From an uncultured Oscillospiraceae bacterium (lineage in GTDB: Bacteria; Bacillota; Clostridia; Oscillospirales; Oscillospiraceae): a DNA stretch of 64,000 nucleotides. The translations under genes were made by a program, and so were the position numbers. Below the pieces are notes generated by a model. The model had not been told where the DNA came from. It saw only the letters and a program-made list of their open reading frames with translations, and searched no databases. Positions 27,686 through 37,286 of this stretch are shown here, in pieces. The stretch lies in the NCBI GenBank assembly GCA_934646185.1, contig CAKUEH010000005.1, forward strand, positions 62,001 through 126,000, read 5' to 3'. The number at the start of each line of letters is the position of its first letter. Positions within the stretch are counted from its first letter, which is position 1.

Positions 27686-28548
27686 TAAGATACCTCCCGT
27701 TTGTTGAATGCTTTGATGAGAAGAATGGAGATCAGCGCGATCACCGTAAACAGAACGACAGAAATTGCGGAGGAGTATCCCATCATATTTCCGCTGAAGC
27801 CATAGCGGACAATGTTGTACACGATTGTTTCTGTCATTTTTCCGGGGCCGCCGTCCGTCATGATCTTTACGACGTCATATGCGCGCAGACCGTTGATGAT
27901 ACTCATCAGGACGCTGACCATCGTGCCGGATGTGATCAGAGGCAGCGTGATATAGCGGAATTTATTCCATGCAGAAGCGCCGTCTACGATGGCCGCTTCA
28001 TACAGCTCCTGCGGTACGGATTGCAGCGCAGAAATATAGATCATCATGTAGTAGCCGAGAGAGCTCCAGATGCCGACGATGATGATGCATACCAGCGCGC
28101 TCGTGTGCGTGGACATGAAGGCCGCGACCAGATGATCCAGACCGACTGCGGCAAGAATGGTATTCAGAACGCCGTTATACGAAAAGATCGCCTTCCAGAC
28201 AAACGCGATCGCGACGCCGCTGAGCACATTCGGAAGAAAGTAAATTGTACGGAATACAGCGGTCTTTTTCCCGGTCTTGTTTAAAAGAACGGCCAGAAAC
28301 AGCCCAAGCACGTTGCAGACCAGCGTCTGCGCCAACGTAATGACCAGTGTGTTGAATACGGCGTTTCGGATGGACTTGTCTTTGAAGACCATCATATAGT
28401 TTTTCAGCCCAATATACTTCATTTCCCCTATGCCGTTCCAGTTTACAAAGCTCAGGCCAAAGGCAATGATGATCGGGACGACCAGCAGCAGGGTATAGAT
28501 AAAAAATGCGGGAGCGGCAAACCCTGCTTTTACTTTCATTTGTTTCAT
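27685..28548 (-). CDS. Carbohydrate ABC transporter permease (MsmF/UgpA type)
   Basis: 287 residues, about six helices, EAA loop YEAAIVDGASAWNKFRYITLP near residue 200. Start 28548 is chosen because GAGGAG lies just before; the longer reading frame upstream covers the hairpin at 28570-28598 and has no ribosome site. Family features include FFLPNVLSGVAIAFVWK-like and NGLRAYDVVKIMTDGGPG segments. Confidence 0.92.
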   Translation of the reverse strand: MKQMKVKAGFAAPAFFIYTLLLVVPIIIAFGLSFVNWNGIGEMKYIGLKNYMMVFKDKSIRNAVFNTLVITLAQTLVCNVLGLFLAVLLNKTGKKTAVFRTIYFLPNVLSGVAIAFVWKAIFSYNGVLNTILAAVGLDHLVAAFMSTHTSALVCIIIVGIWSSLGYYMMIYISALQSVPQELYEAAIVDGASAWNKFRYITLPLITSGTMVSVLMSIINGLRAYDVVKIMTDGGPGKMTETIVYNIVRYGFSGNMMGYSSAISVVLFTVIALISILLIKAFNKREVS

Positions 28549-28569
28549 GTGCGTCTCCTCTTTTAAAGA

Positions 28570-28598
28570 CAGCGTTGCCTGTTGTACAGGCAACGCTG
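28570..28598 (-). repeat. Hairpin between binding-protein and permease genes
   Basis: CAGCGTTGCCTG and its exact complement around a 5-base loop. On the minus strand it is followed by TCTTTAAAAG, a poor T-run. Such hairpins can protect the abundant upstream message and reduce read-through into the permeases. Compare 16-44. Confidence 0.75.
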
Positions 28599-28638
28599 CG
28601 CAAGGTAAGATGACAAACGGATGTTTATGCAGCGGGAA

Positions 28639-29973
28639 TCAGTTGTTGCTCATGTTGATCATATCCTGCAGATCCTGCACGGTCTGCATGGCCTCCGTCA
28701 CGTCGGTGCCGGTGAAAATGAGCTGCATGGCCTTGCAGGTCTCGTTTACGATCTGCGCGTCGATGATCTCATCGCCGGACAGGGACTGAATTTCCGGATA
28801 GAGCGTCATGCCGTCGAGATTCTGCACCATCTTCGTCGCGACCGGGCCGAGCTCGTACGTAACGGCGTTCTTTGTAACAGAATTCAGACCGTCCGCCTTC
28901 AGAACGGCGCCATAGGAATCCGGCGTGGAGAAGAACCAGTCGATGAACGTCCAGGCAGCCTCCGGCTGTTCGCTGGTTGCAGAAACGCCCCAGTAAGAGA
29001 TCGGGCAGCAGTAGCCTTCCAGACCACCGGGGATCGGCAGAACGAACACGCCGAAGCGGTCGTCGCCGGCGGCGTCAAAGCCTGCCGCGGCCCAAGAACC
29101 GTCGATCATCATCGACGCACCGCCGTTCTGGAATTCCGCCGCGGCCTGCGCATAGCTCCAGGACATGCAGCCGGGGTGATAATATCCGGCGTCGATCAGC
29201 GCTTTCCACGTGTTCATGGAATCCAGCACAACGGGGTCAAGCCATGTTTTTTCGCCGCTGTTGATCTTGGCGACGAAATCGGGATCCGAAGCGACGATCT
29301 GCTGGTTGGTGACGGAGATCCACCACGGCTGGCCGGTCGCCCAGACATCGCCGGTGCCGCCGCAGAGCAGCGGAGTCTTGCCCGCGGCCTTCAGTGCTGC
29401 GCAGTTTTCGACAAACTCTTCATAGGTTTCCGGCTCGCTGAGCCCCAGCTCGTTATAGTCGGCGATGTTATAATAAACCTGCATGCGAAGCTGCTTGGAA
29501 TAGGGAACCGTGATGTGCTTGCCGCCGTACGTGCAGAGCGCGCCCTCTTCAAAGAGATCCAGCGTATCGGCGGGGACTTCGGCAAACATTTCAGGTGCGG
29601 ACGAGGCAATGTAGTTTGCTTCCATTACAATATCGGGGAAGCTGCCGCTGGCGGCAAGCGTTTTCCAGAACATGGCGCGGTCGTCGCCGGTCGCCACGAT
29701 TTTCTCGACCTTGATGCCGGGGTTATCTGCTTCGAATGCTGCGATCACAGAGTCCCAGAGCTCGGCGGTCAGGTTGTCCGTTTCGTAAAGACCCCAGGTG
29801 ATCGTGACCGGTGCTTCTTCTGTGGGCTGCTGTGCAGATCCCTCTGCGGTCGACGCAGATTCGGCTGCTGCCGGCTCGGTTTTTGTTTCTTCGGCGGGAG
29901 TCTGCTTTGTGCTGCAGGCAGTCATACCGATGATCAGCAGAGCTGCAAGAAGCAGTGCGATGAGTTTTTTCAT
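28639..29973 (-). CDS. Extracellular sugar-binding lipoprotein
   Basis: 444-residue family-1-type solute-binding protein. Signal ends in lipobox GMTAC (Cys near residue 19). An Ala/Glu/Thr linker is followed by the binding domain starting VTITWGLYETDNLTAELWD. YAQAAAEFQNGGASMMIDGSWA and AWTFIDWFFS are typical. Start 29973 follows AAAAGGAGGAA; an in-frame start at 29994 would put extra residues before the signal. First gene of the minus-strand operon and so probably the best expressed. Confidence 0.93.
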   Translation of the reverse strand: MKKLIALLLAALLIIGMTACSTKQTPAEETKTEPAAAESASTAEGSAQQPTEEAPVTITWGLYETDNLTAELWDSVIAAFEADNPGIKVEKIVATGDDRAMFWKTLAASGSFPDIVMEANYIASSAPEMFAEVPADTLDLFEEGALCTYGGKHITVPYSKQLRMQVYYNIADYNELGLSEPETYEEFVENCAALKAAGKTPLLCGGTGDVWATGQPWWISVTNQQIVASDPDFVAKINSGEKTWLDPVVLDSMNTWKALIDAGYYHPGCMSWSYAQAAAEFQNGGASMMIDGSWAAAGFDAAGDDRFGVFVLPIPGGLEGYCCPISYWGVSATSEQPEAAWTFIDWFFSTPDSYGAVLKADGLNSVTKNAVTYELGPVATKMVQNLDGMTLYPEIQSLSGDEIIDAQIVNETCKAMQLIFTGTDVTEAMQTVQDLQDMINMSNN

Positions 29974-30023
29974 TCGTAGTTCCTCCTTTTTCATTTGGCG
30001 CGCCGCAGCGCCCCTGTGTCTTT

Positions 30024-30053
30024 ATTGTAGACTGCAAAAGCAGCGGTTGACAA
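30024..30053 (-). promoter_or_regulatory. Promoter of the minus-strand transporter operon
   Basis: Reading the minus strand: TTGTCA (30053-30048), 18-base spacer, TACAAT (30029-30024). Predicted start is about 45 bases before the binding-protein ATG. Confidence 0.6.
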
Positions 30054-30093
30054 TTTTGAGAATTGTAGATTTTGTTCAAAATCAATATCTTTG

Positions 30094-30122
30094 CTTCCAT
30101 AAAAACAATTTCTGTGTATAAT
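30094..30122 (+). promoter_or_regulatory. Promoter of the YesM/YesN genes of locus C
   Basis: Perfect TATAAT at 30117-30122. The -35 region is weak (CTTCCA at 17 bases; TTGCTT at 20 bases), which fits an activated promoter. It is divergent to the promoter at 30024-30053. Confidence 0.5.
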
Positions 30123-30175
30123 AGTGACAAGGTTTTAACCTGCCGCGCCATGCCGGCCGATGAAAAGGAGCATCC

Positions 30176-31999
30176 ATGAACAAACGCAAAGCACCGGGAC
30201 CATTCGGCTTCCGATTGGGATTATTCGCACGCACAAATCTATACATCACAGTGGTCGTCGTAGCCGTTCTGGTTCTGGTCTGCATCCTCCTGACCAACAG
30301 TCTGGTCTATCCCGGCATTCAAAAGGATAAGGTTTTGAATGAAGAGGCGGTGAATCAGCTCGCGACGCTTTTTGCCAATAAATACGCCTCTGTCTTCAAT
30401 CAGTCCAAGCTCCTGCACACGCAGGAGCATGTCGCGGAGCGGATCGTAAGTTTTCAGCGCAGCGGCGAGGAATTTTTCTCCTTGGAGGACATCCGCTTTT
30501 TCAACAGCTATCTGACGGCTGTACGCTATGCGGACGAAGACATTCTGGACGCGGTCATCATTCCGATGAAAAGCTCCAATATCTTCTTTACCTCCGCCCG
30601 CGCGGCGCGGCGCATGCGGATCTCGTTTGCGGATGATACGCTCCCCGTGATACAGGAGCTGATCCATACCGACCAGCGCATCCGCGTTACATACTCCTCC
30701 GCGCAGGACTATCTTGTCCCGGGAGACACGGAGCTCGTTACGTTTGCGATCAAGATCTTTAATCCGGACGGCATATTTCAGGAGGATCTTGTCGGCGTCA
30801 TGCTGATCAACTATCCGCTGTCGGTCTTTTCCGATGCCTACAGAAAGCTGGGCACGCTGTCCGGCGGCGATGTGTATGCGCTCAACCGGGAAAACACGAT
30901 CTTCTTTTCCGCTTCGCACGAGCTCCTCGGAAGCAGCTTCGATCCCGCATTGCAGGAAAACGCCGAGGTCACGACCCGCGCGATCAGCACCTCCGGGATC
31001 CAGCTTGTCAGCATTATGCCGCTCGACGCGCTCCATTCGGCGACGATGAACATGATCCGGCTTCTGATCCGGATCCTGCTGCCGGCGATGCTGCTGATCG
31101 TGACGATCATTCTTCTTTGCAATTACCGTTACCGCCGCCGGCTTGACGATCTTTCTGCGGCGATGCAGAGCTATACCTCCACATTTGCCCAAACGCCGAT
31201 CTCCATTCGCCACCACGACGAGCTGGCCATGCTCGCCACGCAGTTCAATGAAATGTGTCAGCGGCTCGATCAGCAGATCAAAATGCAGTATCAGGCGGAG
31301 GTCGCACGGAAAACGGCGGAGCTTAACGCGCTGCAGGCGCAGATCAATCCGCATTTTCTCTATAATACAATAGAGAGCATCCGAATGCGAGCGGTCGAGG
31401 AGGGAAATCTGGACGTTTCCGAGATGCTGATGCAGCTCGGCCAGATGTTCCACTGGATGATCCAGCTGGACAAGCGGATCGTCTATCTGGAGGATGAGCT
31501 CGATTACAACGAGGCGTATCTGGATCTGCAGAAGCTCCGCTATGAAAACAGCTTTGACAGCGAATTTCAAATTCCGGACGACACGTTATATCTCGGCGTC
31601 CCCAAGTTTACGCTTCAGCCGATCATTGAGAACGCGCTTCTGCACGGACTGAAGGAAAATGGACTGCAGGGCACGATCACACTGACAGCGTCTGTTCAGC
31701 AGCAGACGCTCACGCTTCAGGTCGCCGATAACGGCAGCGGCATGGACGCCGAGACGCTCAGCCGCTTACAGCAGCATATTGCGGGGACGCGGGAATATCC
31801 CGATTTCGGCATTGGGATCCGGAATGTCCATACCCGGATCCGGATGCTGTTCGGAGACGGCTACGGCGTTGCGGTACAGAGCCGGCTGCACGCCGGGACC
31901 GTTGTGACCGTTACGCTGCCCGCCTGCGAAAAAAAGGTCATGGAGCGTATGGCCGAACAGGATATACAGCCCATATCAGGAGGAAGCAGAGAGGAGTGA
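30176..31999 (+). CDS. YesM-type sensor histidine kinase
   Basis: 607 residues: membrane helix at about 20-42, extracytoplasmic sensor, second helix at about 295-320, HAMP, then QAQINPHFLYNTIESIR (H393). ATP-binding boxes are IENALLHGLKENGLQG, DNGSGMDAETL and GIGIRNVHTRIRMLFG. Complete kinase. GAAAAGGAGCATCC precedes the ATG. Its stop is four bases before the regulator gene. It divergently faces the binding-protein operon it probably controls. Confidence 0.93.
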   Translation: MNKRKAPGPFGFRLGLFARTNLYITVVVVAVLVLVCILLTNSLVYPGIQKDKVLNEEAVNQLATLFANKYASVFNQSKLLHTQEHVAERIVSFQRSGEEFFSLEDIRFFNSYLTAVRYADEDILDAVIIPMKSSNIFFTSARAARRMRISFADDTLPVIQELIHTDQRIRVTYSSAQDYLVPGDTELVTFAIKIFNPDGIFQEDLVGVMLINYPLSVFSDAYRKLGTLSGGDVYALNRENTIFFSASHELLGSSFDPALQENAEVTTRAISTSGIQLVSIMPLDALHSATMNMIRLLIRILLPAMLLIVTIILLCNYRYRRRLDDLSAAMQSYTSTFAQTPISIRHHDELAMLATQFNEMCQRLDQQIKMQYQAEVARKTAELNALQAQINPHFLYNTIESIRMRAVEEGNLDVSEMLMQLGQMFHWMIQLDKRIVYLEDELDYNEAYLDLQKLRYENSFDSEFQIPDDTLYLGVPKFTLQPIIENALLHGLKENGLQGTITLTASVQQQTLTLQVADNGSGMDAETLSRLQQHIAGTREYPDFGIGIRNVHTRIRMLFGDGYGVAVQSRLHAGTVVTVTLPACEKKVMERMAEQDIQPISGGSREE

Positions 32000-32003
32000 G
32001 CCT

Positions 32004-33572
32004 ATGTACCGGATGATCCTTGTCGACGACGAGCCGCAGATCCGCAGAGGACTGGAAGGCCTGATCCCCTGGGAGGATTACGGGATCGAGCTCGTCGGGG
32101 AAGCGGACAATGGCGTCAGCGCGAAGATCCTGATCGAGCGTGTCCGCCCGGATATCGCGATCGTCGACATCCGAATGCCGCAGATGGACGGCCTGCAGCT
32201 TCTCGCACAGGCAAAGGCGCTTCCGGCCTGCCCGAAATTCATTATGCTCAGCGGCTTTGATCAATTTGACTATGTCCGCACAGCCATGCGGCTCGGCGCG
32301 AAAAACTATTTGCTGAAGCCGGTCGACCCGGAGGAATTGAAGGCTGCCGTGATCGATGTGGCCTCCGCGCTGGATGAAGAGGCGCAGAAAAAGCAGCAGT
32401 TTGAGCAGAGCCTGCAGGCGCTGATGAACCATACGCTCAACCGCATGCTGTGCAACCAGATCGAGGTGCGCGAGCTGCGCGAAAAGTGCCGCCTGCTTGG
32501 CATAACGCTTCGCTGCAACCATATGCTCGTTGGGATCATCAGACCGTTTTTTGACAACCGGGACGTCTCGCTGCGCTGGATCATATTCCGCTGCATGGAT
32601 ATCTGCCGGGAGCGGATGAACCGGTATCTGACGGTGTATCCCGCGGCGGATGCCGCGGACAATATCGTCCTCATCATCAAAAATCCGGAGCAGGCGTTCC
32701 ACCGGGAGCAAATGCTCCGCTTTCTCCAGGAATGCGCCGATACGATCCGGCACGAGATCGGCATCTCCAGCGCAGCTGTCCTTGGCACAGACGCCGCGTC
32801 CTTCAAGGAGCTGCCCGCGTCGTATCAGAACGCGCTTCGGATGCTGGATATCAAGTGCATCTGGGGCGACGCGCAGATCGAGCCGGACACCGTCGTCTCC
32901 ATGCAGCAGACGGTCGGACTGACGTTCGACCCTGAGCTGATGACCAATATGCTGCTGCAGAATGAACAGGAAACGCTGAAGCAAATGATCCGGCGCTTTT
33001 TCCGCAAAACGCTGAAGGAAAACCATGTGACCAGTCTCGTCATGGTCAAATACCACCTGATCGAGCTCGTGACCTGCGCGCTTCAGGCCGCGCACAAATG
33101 CTGTGTCCCGGCGGCTGAGCTGGAGCAGCTTCGCGCTTCCGGCTATGCCGCGATCCAGGCCTGCACATCGATCCATGCGCTTGAGCATGAAATGCAGGAA
33201 ATGATGCAGAGGCTCTGCGACCGGGTGCAGTATGTGGACACAAGCGGCTATTCTCCAAAGGTACAGGCTGTGGTGCAATATGTACACCAGCATTATCATG
33301 ACAACGATCTTTCCTTAAAAACACTTGCTGACAAATTGGCGGTCAATTCCGCCTACCTCGGACGGACCTTCAGCCTTGAGACCGGCGTGTTTTTCTCCGA
33401 CTATCTCAATGAGATCCGTATCCGTCATGCGAAGGAGCTGCTGAATACGACCTCCCTGAAGCTGGCGGAGGTCGCGGAGCGGGTCGGCTTTGTGAACGTA
33501 TCCTACTTTTCTACGATCTATAAAAAAATAACAGGAGAGCGTCCGGGGCAGGCCCGTGCGCGCAATCCGTAA
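32004..33572 (+). CDS. YesN-type response regulator, receiver plus AraC domain
   Basis: 522 residues. Receiver domain with VDDEP and phospho-acceptor D55 (AIVDIRMPQ), and KP switch region (YLLKPVDPEEL). A long middle domain (about 140-410) of the YesN type follows. The last 95 residues are an AraC double helix-turn-helix (LSLKTLADKLAVNSAYLGRTF; LKLAEVAERVGFVNVSYFSTIY). Overlaps none of its neighbours; the esterase starts 18 bases on. Likely phosphorylated by the adjacent kinase. Confidence 0.93.
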   Translation: MYRMILVDDEPQIRRGLEGLIPWEDYGIELVGEADNGVSAKILIERVRPDIAIVDIRMPQMDGLQLLAQAKALPACPKFIMLSGFDQFDYVRTAMRLGAKNYLLKPVDPEELKAAVIDVASALDEEAQKKQQFEQSLQALMNHTLNRMLCNQIEVRELREKCRLLGITLRCNHMLVGIIRPFFDNRDVSLRWIIFRCMDICRERMNRYLTVYPAADAADNIVLIIKNPEQAFHREQMLRFLQECADTIRHEIGISSAAVLGTDAASFKELPASYQNALRMLDIKCIWGDAQIEPDTVVSMQQTVGLTFDPELMTNMLLQNEQETLKQMIRRFFRKTLKENHVTSLVMVKYHLIELVTCALQAAHKCCVPAAELEQLRASGYAAIQACTSIHALEHEMQEMMQRLCDRVQYVDTSGYSPKVQAVVQYVHQHYHDNDLSLKTLADKLAVNSAYLGRTFSLETGVFFSDYLNEIRIRHAKELLNTTSLKLAEVAERVGFVNVSYFSTIYKKITGERPGQARARNP

Positions 33573-33589
33573 CAGGGAGGGCGAGCAAG

Positions 33590-34375
33590 ATGCAGTTTTA
33601 TCTGGATATTCCGGTCACATTTCCGGGAGGGATCAAAAAGACCTTTGACCTGCTCGTTCCGGACGGACAGGGCGCAAAGCCGCCGCTGCTGATCTGGATC
33701 CACGGCGGCGGCTGGTGCGGCGGCGAAAAACGCATCTATAACGACTTTGAGCGCTTTTGCTGGCGCGGCTATGCAGTGCTGTCCGTTGATTACCGTTTTT
33801 CACAGGACGCAATGTTTCCTGCCCAGCTCATTGACTGCAAGACCGCTGTCCGCTGGGGCAGGGCCCACGCCGCGCAATACGGGTATTGCGCAGACAGGAT
33901 CCTTGTGGGCGGAAGCAGCGCCGGCGGGCATCTGGCGGCAATGCTCGGCGTGACAAACGGGCAGACCCGATATGACGAGGGGCCGTATCTCGCATACAGC
34001 TCCGCGGTACAGGCCGTCGTCGATGAATTTGGCCCAGCCGATCTGGATCCGGATCAACTCCCCGCGCTCAGACACGATCTGTCTGCCCTGCTTGGAGGCG
34101 ATGAGGAGAGAGCCCGCCAGGCGTCCCCTGCGCGGCTGGTTTCCGGAAAAGAACCGCCCTTCCTGATCCTGCACGGTTCGGACGATCCCTGTGTTCCCGC
34201 TGCGCAGAGCCGGGCCTTTGCGCAGGTCCTCCATAAGGCCGGGTGTGATGTGCAGTATTATGAGGTGCCCGGCGGAGAGCACGGATTTGACACGACGGAA
34301 AGCTATGAATTGCTGACGAAATTCATTCTGAAGCAGCTGCCGATCGACAGCTGCGGATCATGCGGCGAAGTATAA
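33590..34375 (+). CDS. Alpha/beta-hydrolase (acetyl-esterase type)
   Basis: 261 residues, cytoplasmic. Oxyanion motif HGGGW near residue 35, nucleophile S110 in GGSSAGGH, aspartate D199 in HGSDDPCVP, histidine H231 in GGEHGF: a complete catalytic triad in the BD-FAE / hormone-sensitive-lipase arrangement. AGGGAGGGCGAG is the ribosome site. Placed with sugar-uptake regulators and hydrolases, it likely removes acetyl or other ester groups from the imported sugar (inference). Confidence 0.88.
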   Translation: MQFYLDIPVTFPGGIKKTFDLLVPDGQGAKPPLLIWIHGGGWCGGEKRIYNDFERFCWRGYAVLSVDYRFSQDAMFPAQLIDCKTAVRWGRAHAAQYGYCADRILVGGSSAGGHLAAMLGVTNGQTRYDEGPYLAYSSAVQAVVDEFGPADLDPDQLPALRHDLSALLGGDEERARQASPARLVSGKEPPFLILHGSDDPCVPAAQSRAFAQVLHKAGCDVQYYEVPGGEHGFDTTESYELLTKFILKQLPIDSCGSCGEV

Positions 34376-34385
34376 ATTGTGCATA

Positions 34386-34420
34386 GTACCTGCAATTTTT
34401 GAAATTGCAGGTACTTTTTT
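34386..34420 (+). terminator. Intrinsic terminator after esterase
   Basis: GTACCTGCAATTT (34386-34398) and AAATTGCAGGTAC (34402-34414), 3-base loop, then six T. It separates the regulator/esterase unit from the following enzyme operon. Confidence 0.95.
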
Positions 34421-34473
34421 GCGCATTTAGAATAAAGAAAGGGGAAACTCATGCGCAGACAGGAGGAACTGTG

Positions 34474-35133
34474 ATGAAAAGACTCTTATGCTACGGCGAT
34501 TCTATCACATGGGGCTGCGACCCGGAAACGGGGAAGCGGTTTGACGCGCAGACGCGGTATCCGCGTGTGCTGGGGACGCTGCTCGGCACGGCGTATGACG
34601 TGATCGAGGAGGGCTGCGGCGGGCGGACAACGGTATATGATACCGGTGTCGACCACTACGTCAATGGCAGAACCTATCTGTACCCATGTCTGGAATCTCA
34701 CCAGCCGCTGGATCTGATCGTTCTGATGCTGGGTTCGAACGACCTTGCAAACGGCGTGAAGAAAAACGCCTATTATGCCGCTGCCGGTGCGCAGCGCCTG
34801 ATCTGGCTGATCCGGCACTGGGCGCTGGACCGCCATGTCGACTGCCCGAAGATCCTGCTCATTTCCCCGCCGCTCATCCGTGCGCAGCTGCTCCCGGATA
34901 TGGATCAGGTCTTTGACTGCCCGTATGCGCATGAGCAGAGCCTGTTGTTCCGGAAGTATTACAGCGCCGTCGCGGAGCAGTGCGGATGCAGCTTCCTTGC
35001 CGCGGAGGACTACGCGGAGGCCGGAGCCGACGGCGTTCATATCACAAAAGAAAGCCACCTGCGGCTGGCACAGGCCATCGCAGAAAAAACCAGAGAAATA
35101 TTTGCAGATCGACCGGAGGAGGAATCTCTATGA
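34474..35133 (+). CDS. SGNH/GDSL-type hydrolase
   Basis: 219 residues. Block I YGDSITWG (catalytic Ser), the glycine of GCGGRTT, block III GSNDLAN, and block V DGVHITKESH (Asp/His) are all present. AGGAGGAACTGTG precedes the ATG. Expected to be an intracellular esterase acting on acylated sugars. The stop overlaps the next start (ATGA). Confidence 0.9.
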   Translation: MKRLLCYGDSITWGCDPETGKRFDAQTRYPRVLGTLLGTAYDVIEEGCGGRTTVYDTGVDHYVNGRTYLYPCLESHQPLDLIVLMLGSNDLANGVKKNAYYAAAGAQRLIWLIRHWALDRHVDCPKILLISPPLIRAQLLPDMDQVFDCPYAHEQSLLFRKYYSAVAEQCGCSFLAAEDYAEAGADGVHITKESHLRLAQAIAEKTREIFADRPEEESL

Positions 35134-36143
35134 AAGCAGCCTATGTAAAAGCACCGTTTGAGATCGTGGTAAAGGAAGCGCCGCGCCGCGCGCTGACGGA
35201 CACCGAGGTACGGCTGGATATCCACGCCTGCGGCGTGTGCGGCCATGACCTGATCCTGATGCGCTACGCAGCGACCGAGCTGCAGCAGTTTGGCCACGAG
35301 GTCGTCGGCGTCATCACCGAGGTCGGCCGTCTGGTCGAAAATGTGAAGGTCGGCGACCGCGTCGTATTGGAAAGCGGTACCTATGACCGCTTCAGCGATG
35401 CCGCGCGCAACGGCCGCGTTGACCTCAATAACCGCGGTCCGAATTTCTGGATCAAGGGCGAGGACAATATGGGCTTTGCCGAGGATATGATCGCGCCGTG
35501 CGAATGCTGCGTCAAGGTCCCTGATGCGCTGACCGACGATCAGGTCGTCCTGATCGAGCCGATGGGCGTCGCGCTGGATCTGGTCAAGACGGCGGACATT
35601 CATCTGACGCAGGACGTGCTCGTCATGGGTCTCGGGCCCATCGGCCTGATGGCCGCACGCATGGCCAGGCTCTCCGGTGCGCGTCATGTCTACGCGACCG
35701 AGCTTCCGGCGTCCAAAGCCAAGATCGAGCTTGCGCAGAAGTGGGGGATCGAGGTCATCGAGCCCGATAAGGTGGAGCAGTACCCGTTCCCCGCCGGCGG
35801 CGTGGACCATGTGCTGGTCACGGCGCATCCGTCCGTGATTCCCACCGCGCTGAAGATCTGCAATCGCGGCGGTATCGTTTCGTTCCTCGCGATCGCCTAC
35901 GGCGAGGACCGCATGGTGTCGATCGATACCTGCTATGTCCATGAAATGAAGCTCCAGCTGCGGGCCTCCAATGCGTCTCCGGCGCTCTATTTCCCGGAAT
36001 GCCTGCGCCTCATTGAGAGCGGCGCGGTCGATACGGCGGCGCTGATCTCCCATCGCTGCACGCTGGACGGGCTGCAGCAGGCTGTTCAGGCGTTTGCAAA
36101 GGATCGCGAGCATGGCGTCAAGTGCGTCATGTACAACAAATAA
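35130..36143 (+). CDS. Zinc-dependent medium-chain dehydrogenase
   Basis: 337 residues. Catalytic zinc ligands in HACGVCGHD and FGHEVVG. Rossmann dinucleotide motif VMGLGPIGLMAARMA near residue 165. The four-cysteine structural-zinc lobe of classical alcohol dehydrogenases is reduced to PCECC. Sorbitol/threonine-dehydrogenase-like; probably oxidises a sugar or polyol hydroxyl with NAD(P). Start follows GGAGGAGG and is coupled to the SGNH gene. Directly followed by a Gfo/Idh/MocA enzyme, so two redox steps may be consecutive. Confidence 0.9.
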   Translation: MKAAYVKAPFEIVVKEAPRRALTDTEVRLDIHACGVCGHDLILMRYAATELQQFGHEVVGVITEVGRLVENVKVGDRVVLESGTYDRFSDAARNGRVDLNNRGPNFWIKGEDNMGFAEDMIAPCECCVKVPDALTDDQVVLIEPMGVALDLVKTADIHLTQDVLVMGLGPIGLMAARMARLSGARHVYATELPASKAKIELAQKWGIEVIEPDKVEQYPFPAGGVDHVLVTAHPSVIPTALKICNRGGIVSFLAIAYGEDRMVSIDTCYVHEMKLQLRASNASPALYFPECLRLIESGAVDTAALISHRCTLDGLQQAVQAFAKDREHGVKCVMYNK

Positions 36144-36155
36144 GGAGGGCTTTTT

Positions 36156-37193
36156 ATGCTTCGTTACGGTATTGTCGGCTGCGGCGGCATTTCCCGCTTT
36201 CATTTTCATGCGCTCAAGGAGATGGGGGCAGCCATCACCTGCGTGGCGGATATCAATCTGGAGGCCGCGCAGAAGCGCGCAGCCGAATTCGGTGCGCGTG
36301 CGGTAAAGGATTATCACGAGTTGGTCACGGCGGACGATGTGGACGTTGTGAGCATCGTCTGCGCCGGCGTCGTCCATAAGGAGATCGCGCTGGCGGCGAT
36401 CGCCGCGGGCAAGGCGGTCATCTGCGAAAAGACCATGACGACCTGCCAGGAGGATTCCTACGAGGTCGCCAAGGCCGTGCAGAAGGCGGGAACGCTGTTC
36501 TACGTCTGCTATATGAAGCGCTTTTTCAGCGCAGAAAAGAAGCTGGCGGAGCTGCTGCCGAAAATCGGCAAGGTCTTTGCCGCTTCCGCCCGTTCGTATC
36601 AGGCGTGGGGAAATTTCTACACGCCCGATCACGGCTGGAACCTGGACGCGATCCTGAACGGCTACGGCGGCGCGGTCACGAATTGCGCGGGCAGTCATGT
36701 GCTCGACATGATCCTCAATCTCTTTGGCCGTCCGCAGAGCGTCTATGCCAATCTCAACTATTACCCGCAGACAAAGTTTGACCGCAAGGCCACCGCGATC
36801 TTTGAATACGCCGACGATAAGACCGTGCAGTTTGAGACCTACGCGCATCCGCTCAAGCGCATCGGCTATGAGCGCAATTCGTGGGACGAGGGCATCCAGA
36901 TCACCGGCACGAACGGCCGTCTGGAGCTGTACACCGTCATGTGGGATCATCCGGAAAACAACGGCGTTCTGCTCGTCCACTATGACAACGAGACGGAGAC
37001 CAGCACGGAATACCGCGTCGCACCGGAAAACCCGTTTGACCTTGAGCTCAAGCAGTTCAACGAGTGGCTGGAGGCCGGAAAGCAGGAGCGGCCGAGCTGG
37101 CTCGACGGCTACAATGTCGATACGCTTCTGAGCCACATGTACCGCTCGTCCGCCGAGCGCAGAAGTCTCGACATTGATTGGAGAGATCTATGA
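36156..37193 (+). CDS. Gfo/Idh/MocA-family oxidoreductase
   Basis: 345 residues. N-terminal Rossmann fold (YGIVGCGGISRFHFHALKEMG). The CEKP box reads CEKT (VICEKTMTTC), a small departure from the family. The C-terminal part holds GGAVTNCAGSHVLDMILNLFG with the usual H/D catalytic area. AAGGAGGGC ribosome site. NAD(P)-dependent oxidation or epimerisation of a sugar is expected. Substrate unknown. Confidence 0.9.
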   Translation: MLRYGIVGCGGISRFHFHALKEMGAAITCVADINLEAAQKRAAEFGARAVKDYHELVTADDVDVVSIVCAGVVHKEIALAAIAAGKAVICEKTMTTCQEDSYEVAKAVQKAGTLFYVCYMKRFFSAEKKLAELLPKIGKVFAASARSYQAWGNFYTPDHGWNLDAILNGYGGAVTNCAGSHVLDMILNLFGRPQSVYANLNYYPQTKFDRKATAIFEYADDKTVQFETYAHPLKRIGYERNSWDEGIQITGTNGRLELYTVMWDHPENNGVLLVHYDNETETSTEYRVAPENPFDLELKQFNEWLEAGKQERPSWLDGYNVDTLLSHMYRSSAERRSLDIDWRDL

Positions 37194-37286
37194 TCCGGCC
37201 GCTGGCCGATTGTCAGGCGCAGGCAGGAAGCAGAAGCACGTCCTCCCATTCGAATACATGCCGGGAATTGAGAGAGGGGAAATACC

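Noticed and set aside
28621..29979. Plus-strand frame of 452 codons opposite the binding-protein gene
   Set aside because: Antisense shadow. The minus strand has signal peptide, lipobox and family motifs.
31938..33299. Minus-strand frame of 453 codons opposite the YesN regulator
   Set aside because: Histidine/arginine-rich shadow with no fold features; the plus-strand gene has clear receiver and AraC domains.
35037..37136. Minus-strand frame of 699 codons spanning two dehydrogenase genes
   Set aside because: Antisense to two well-recognised oxidoreductases; no motif of its own.
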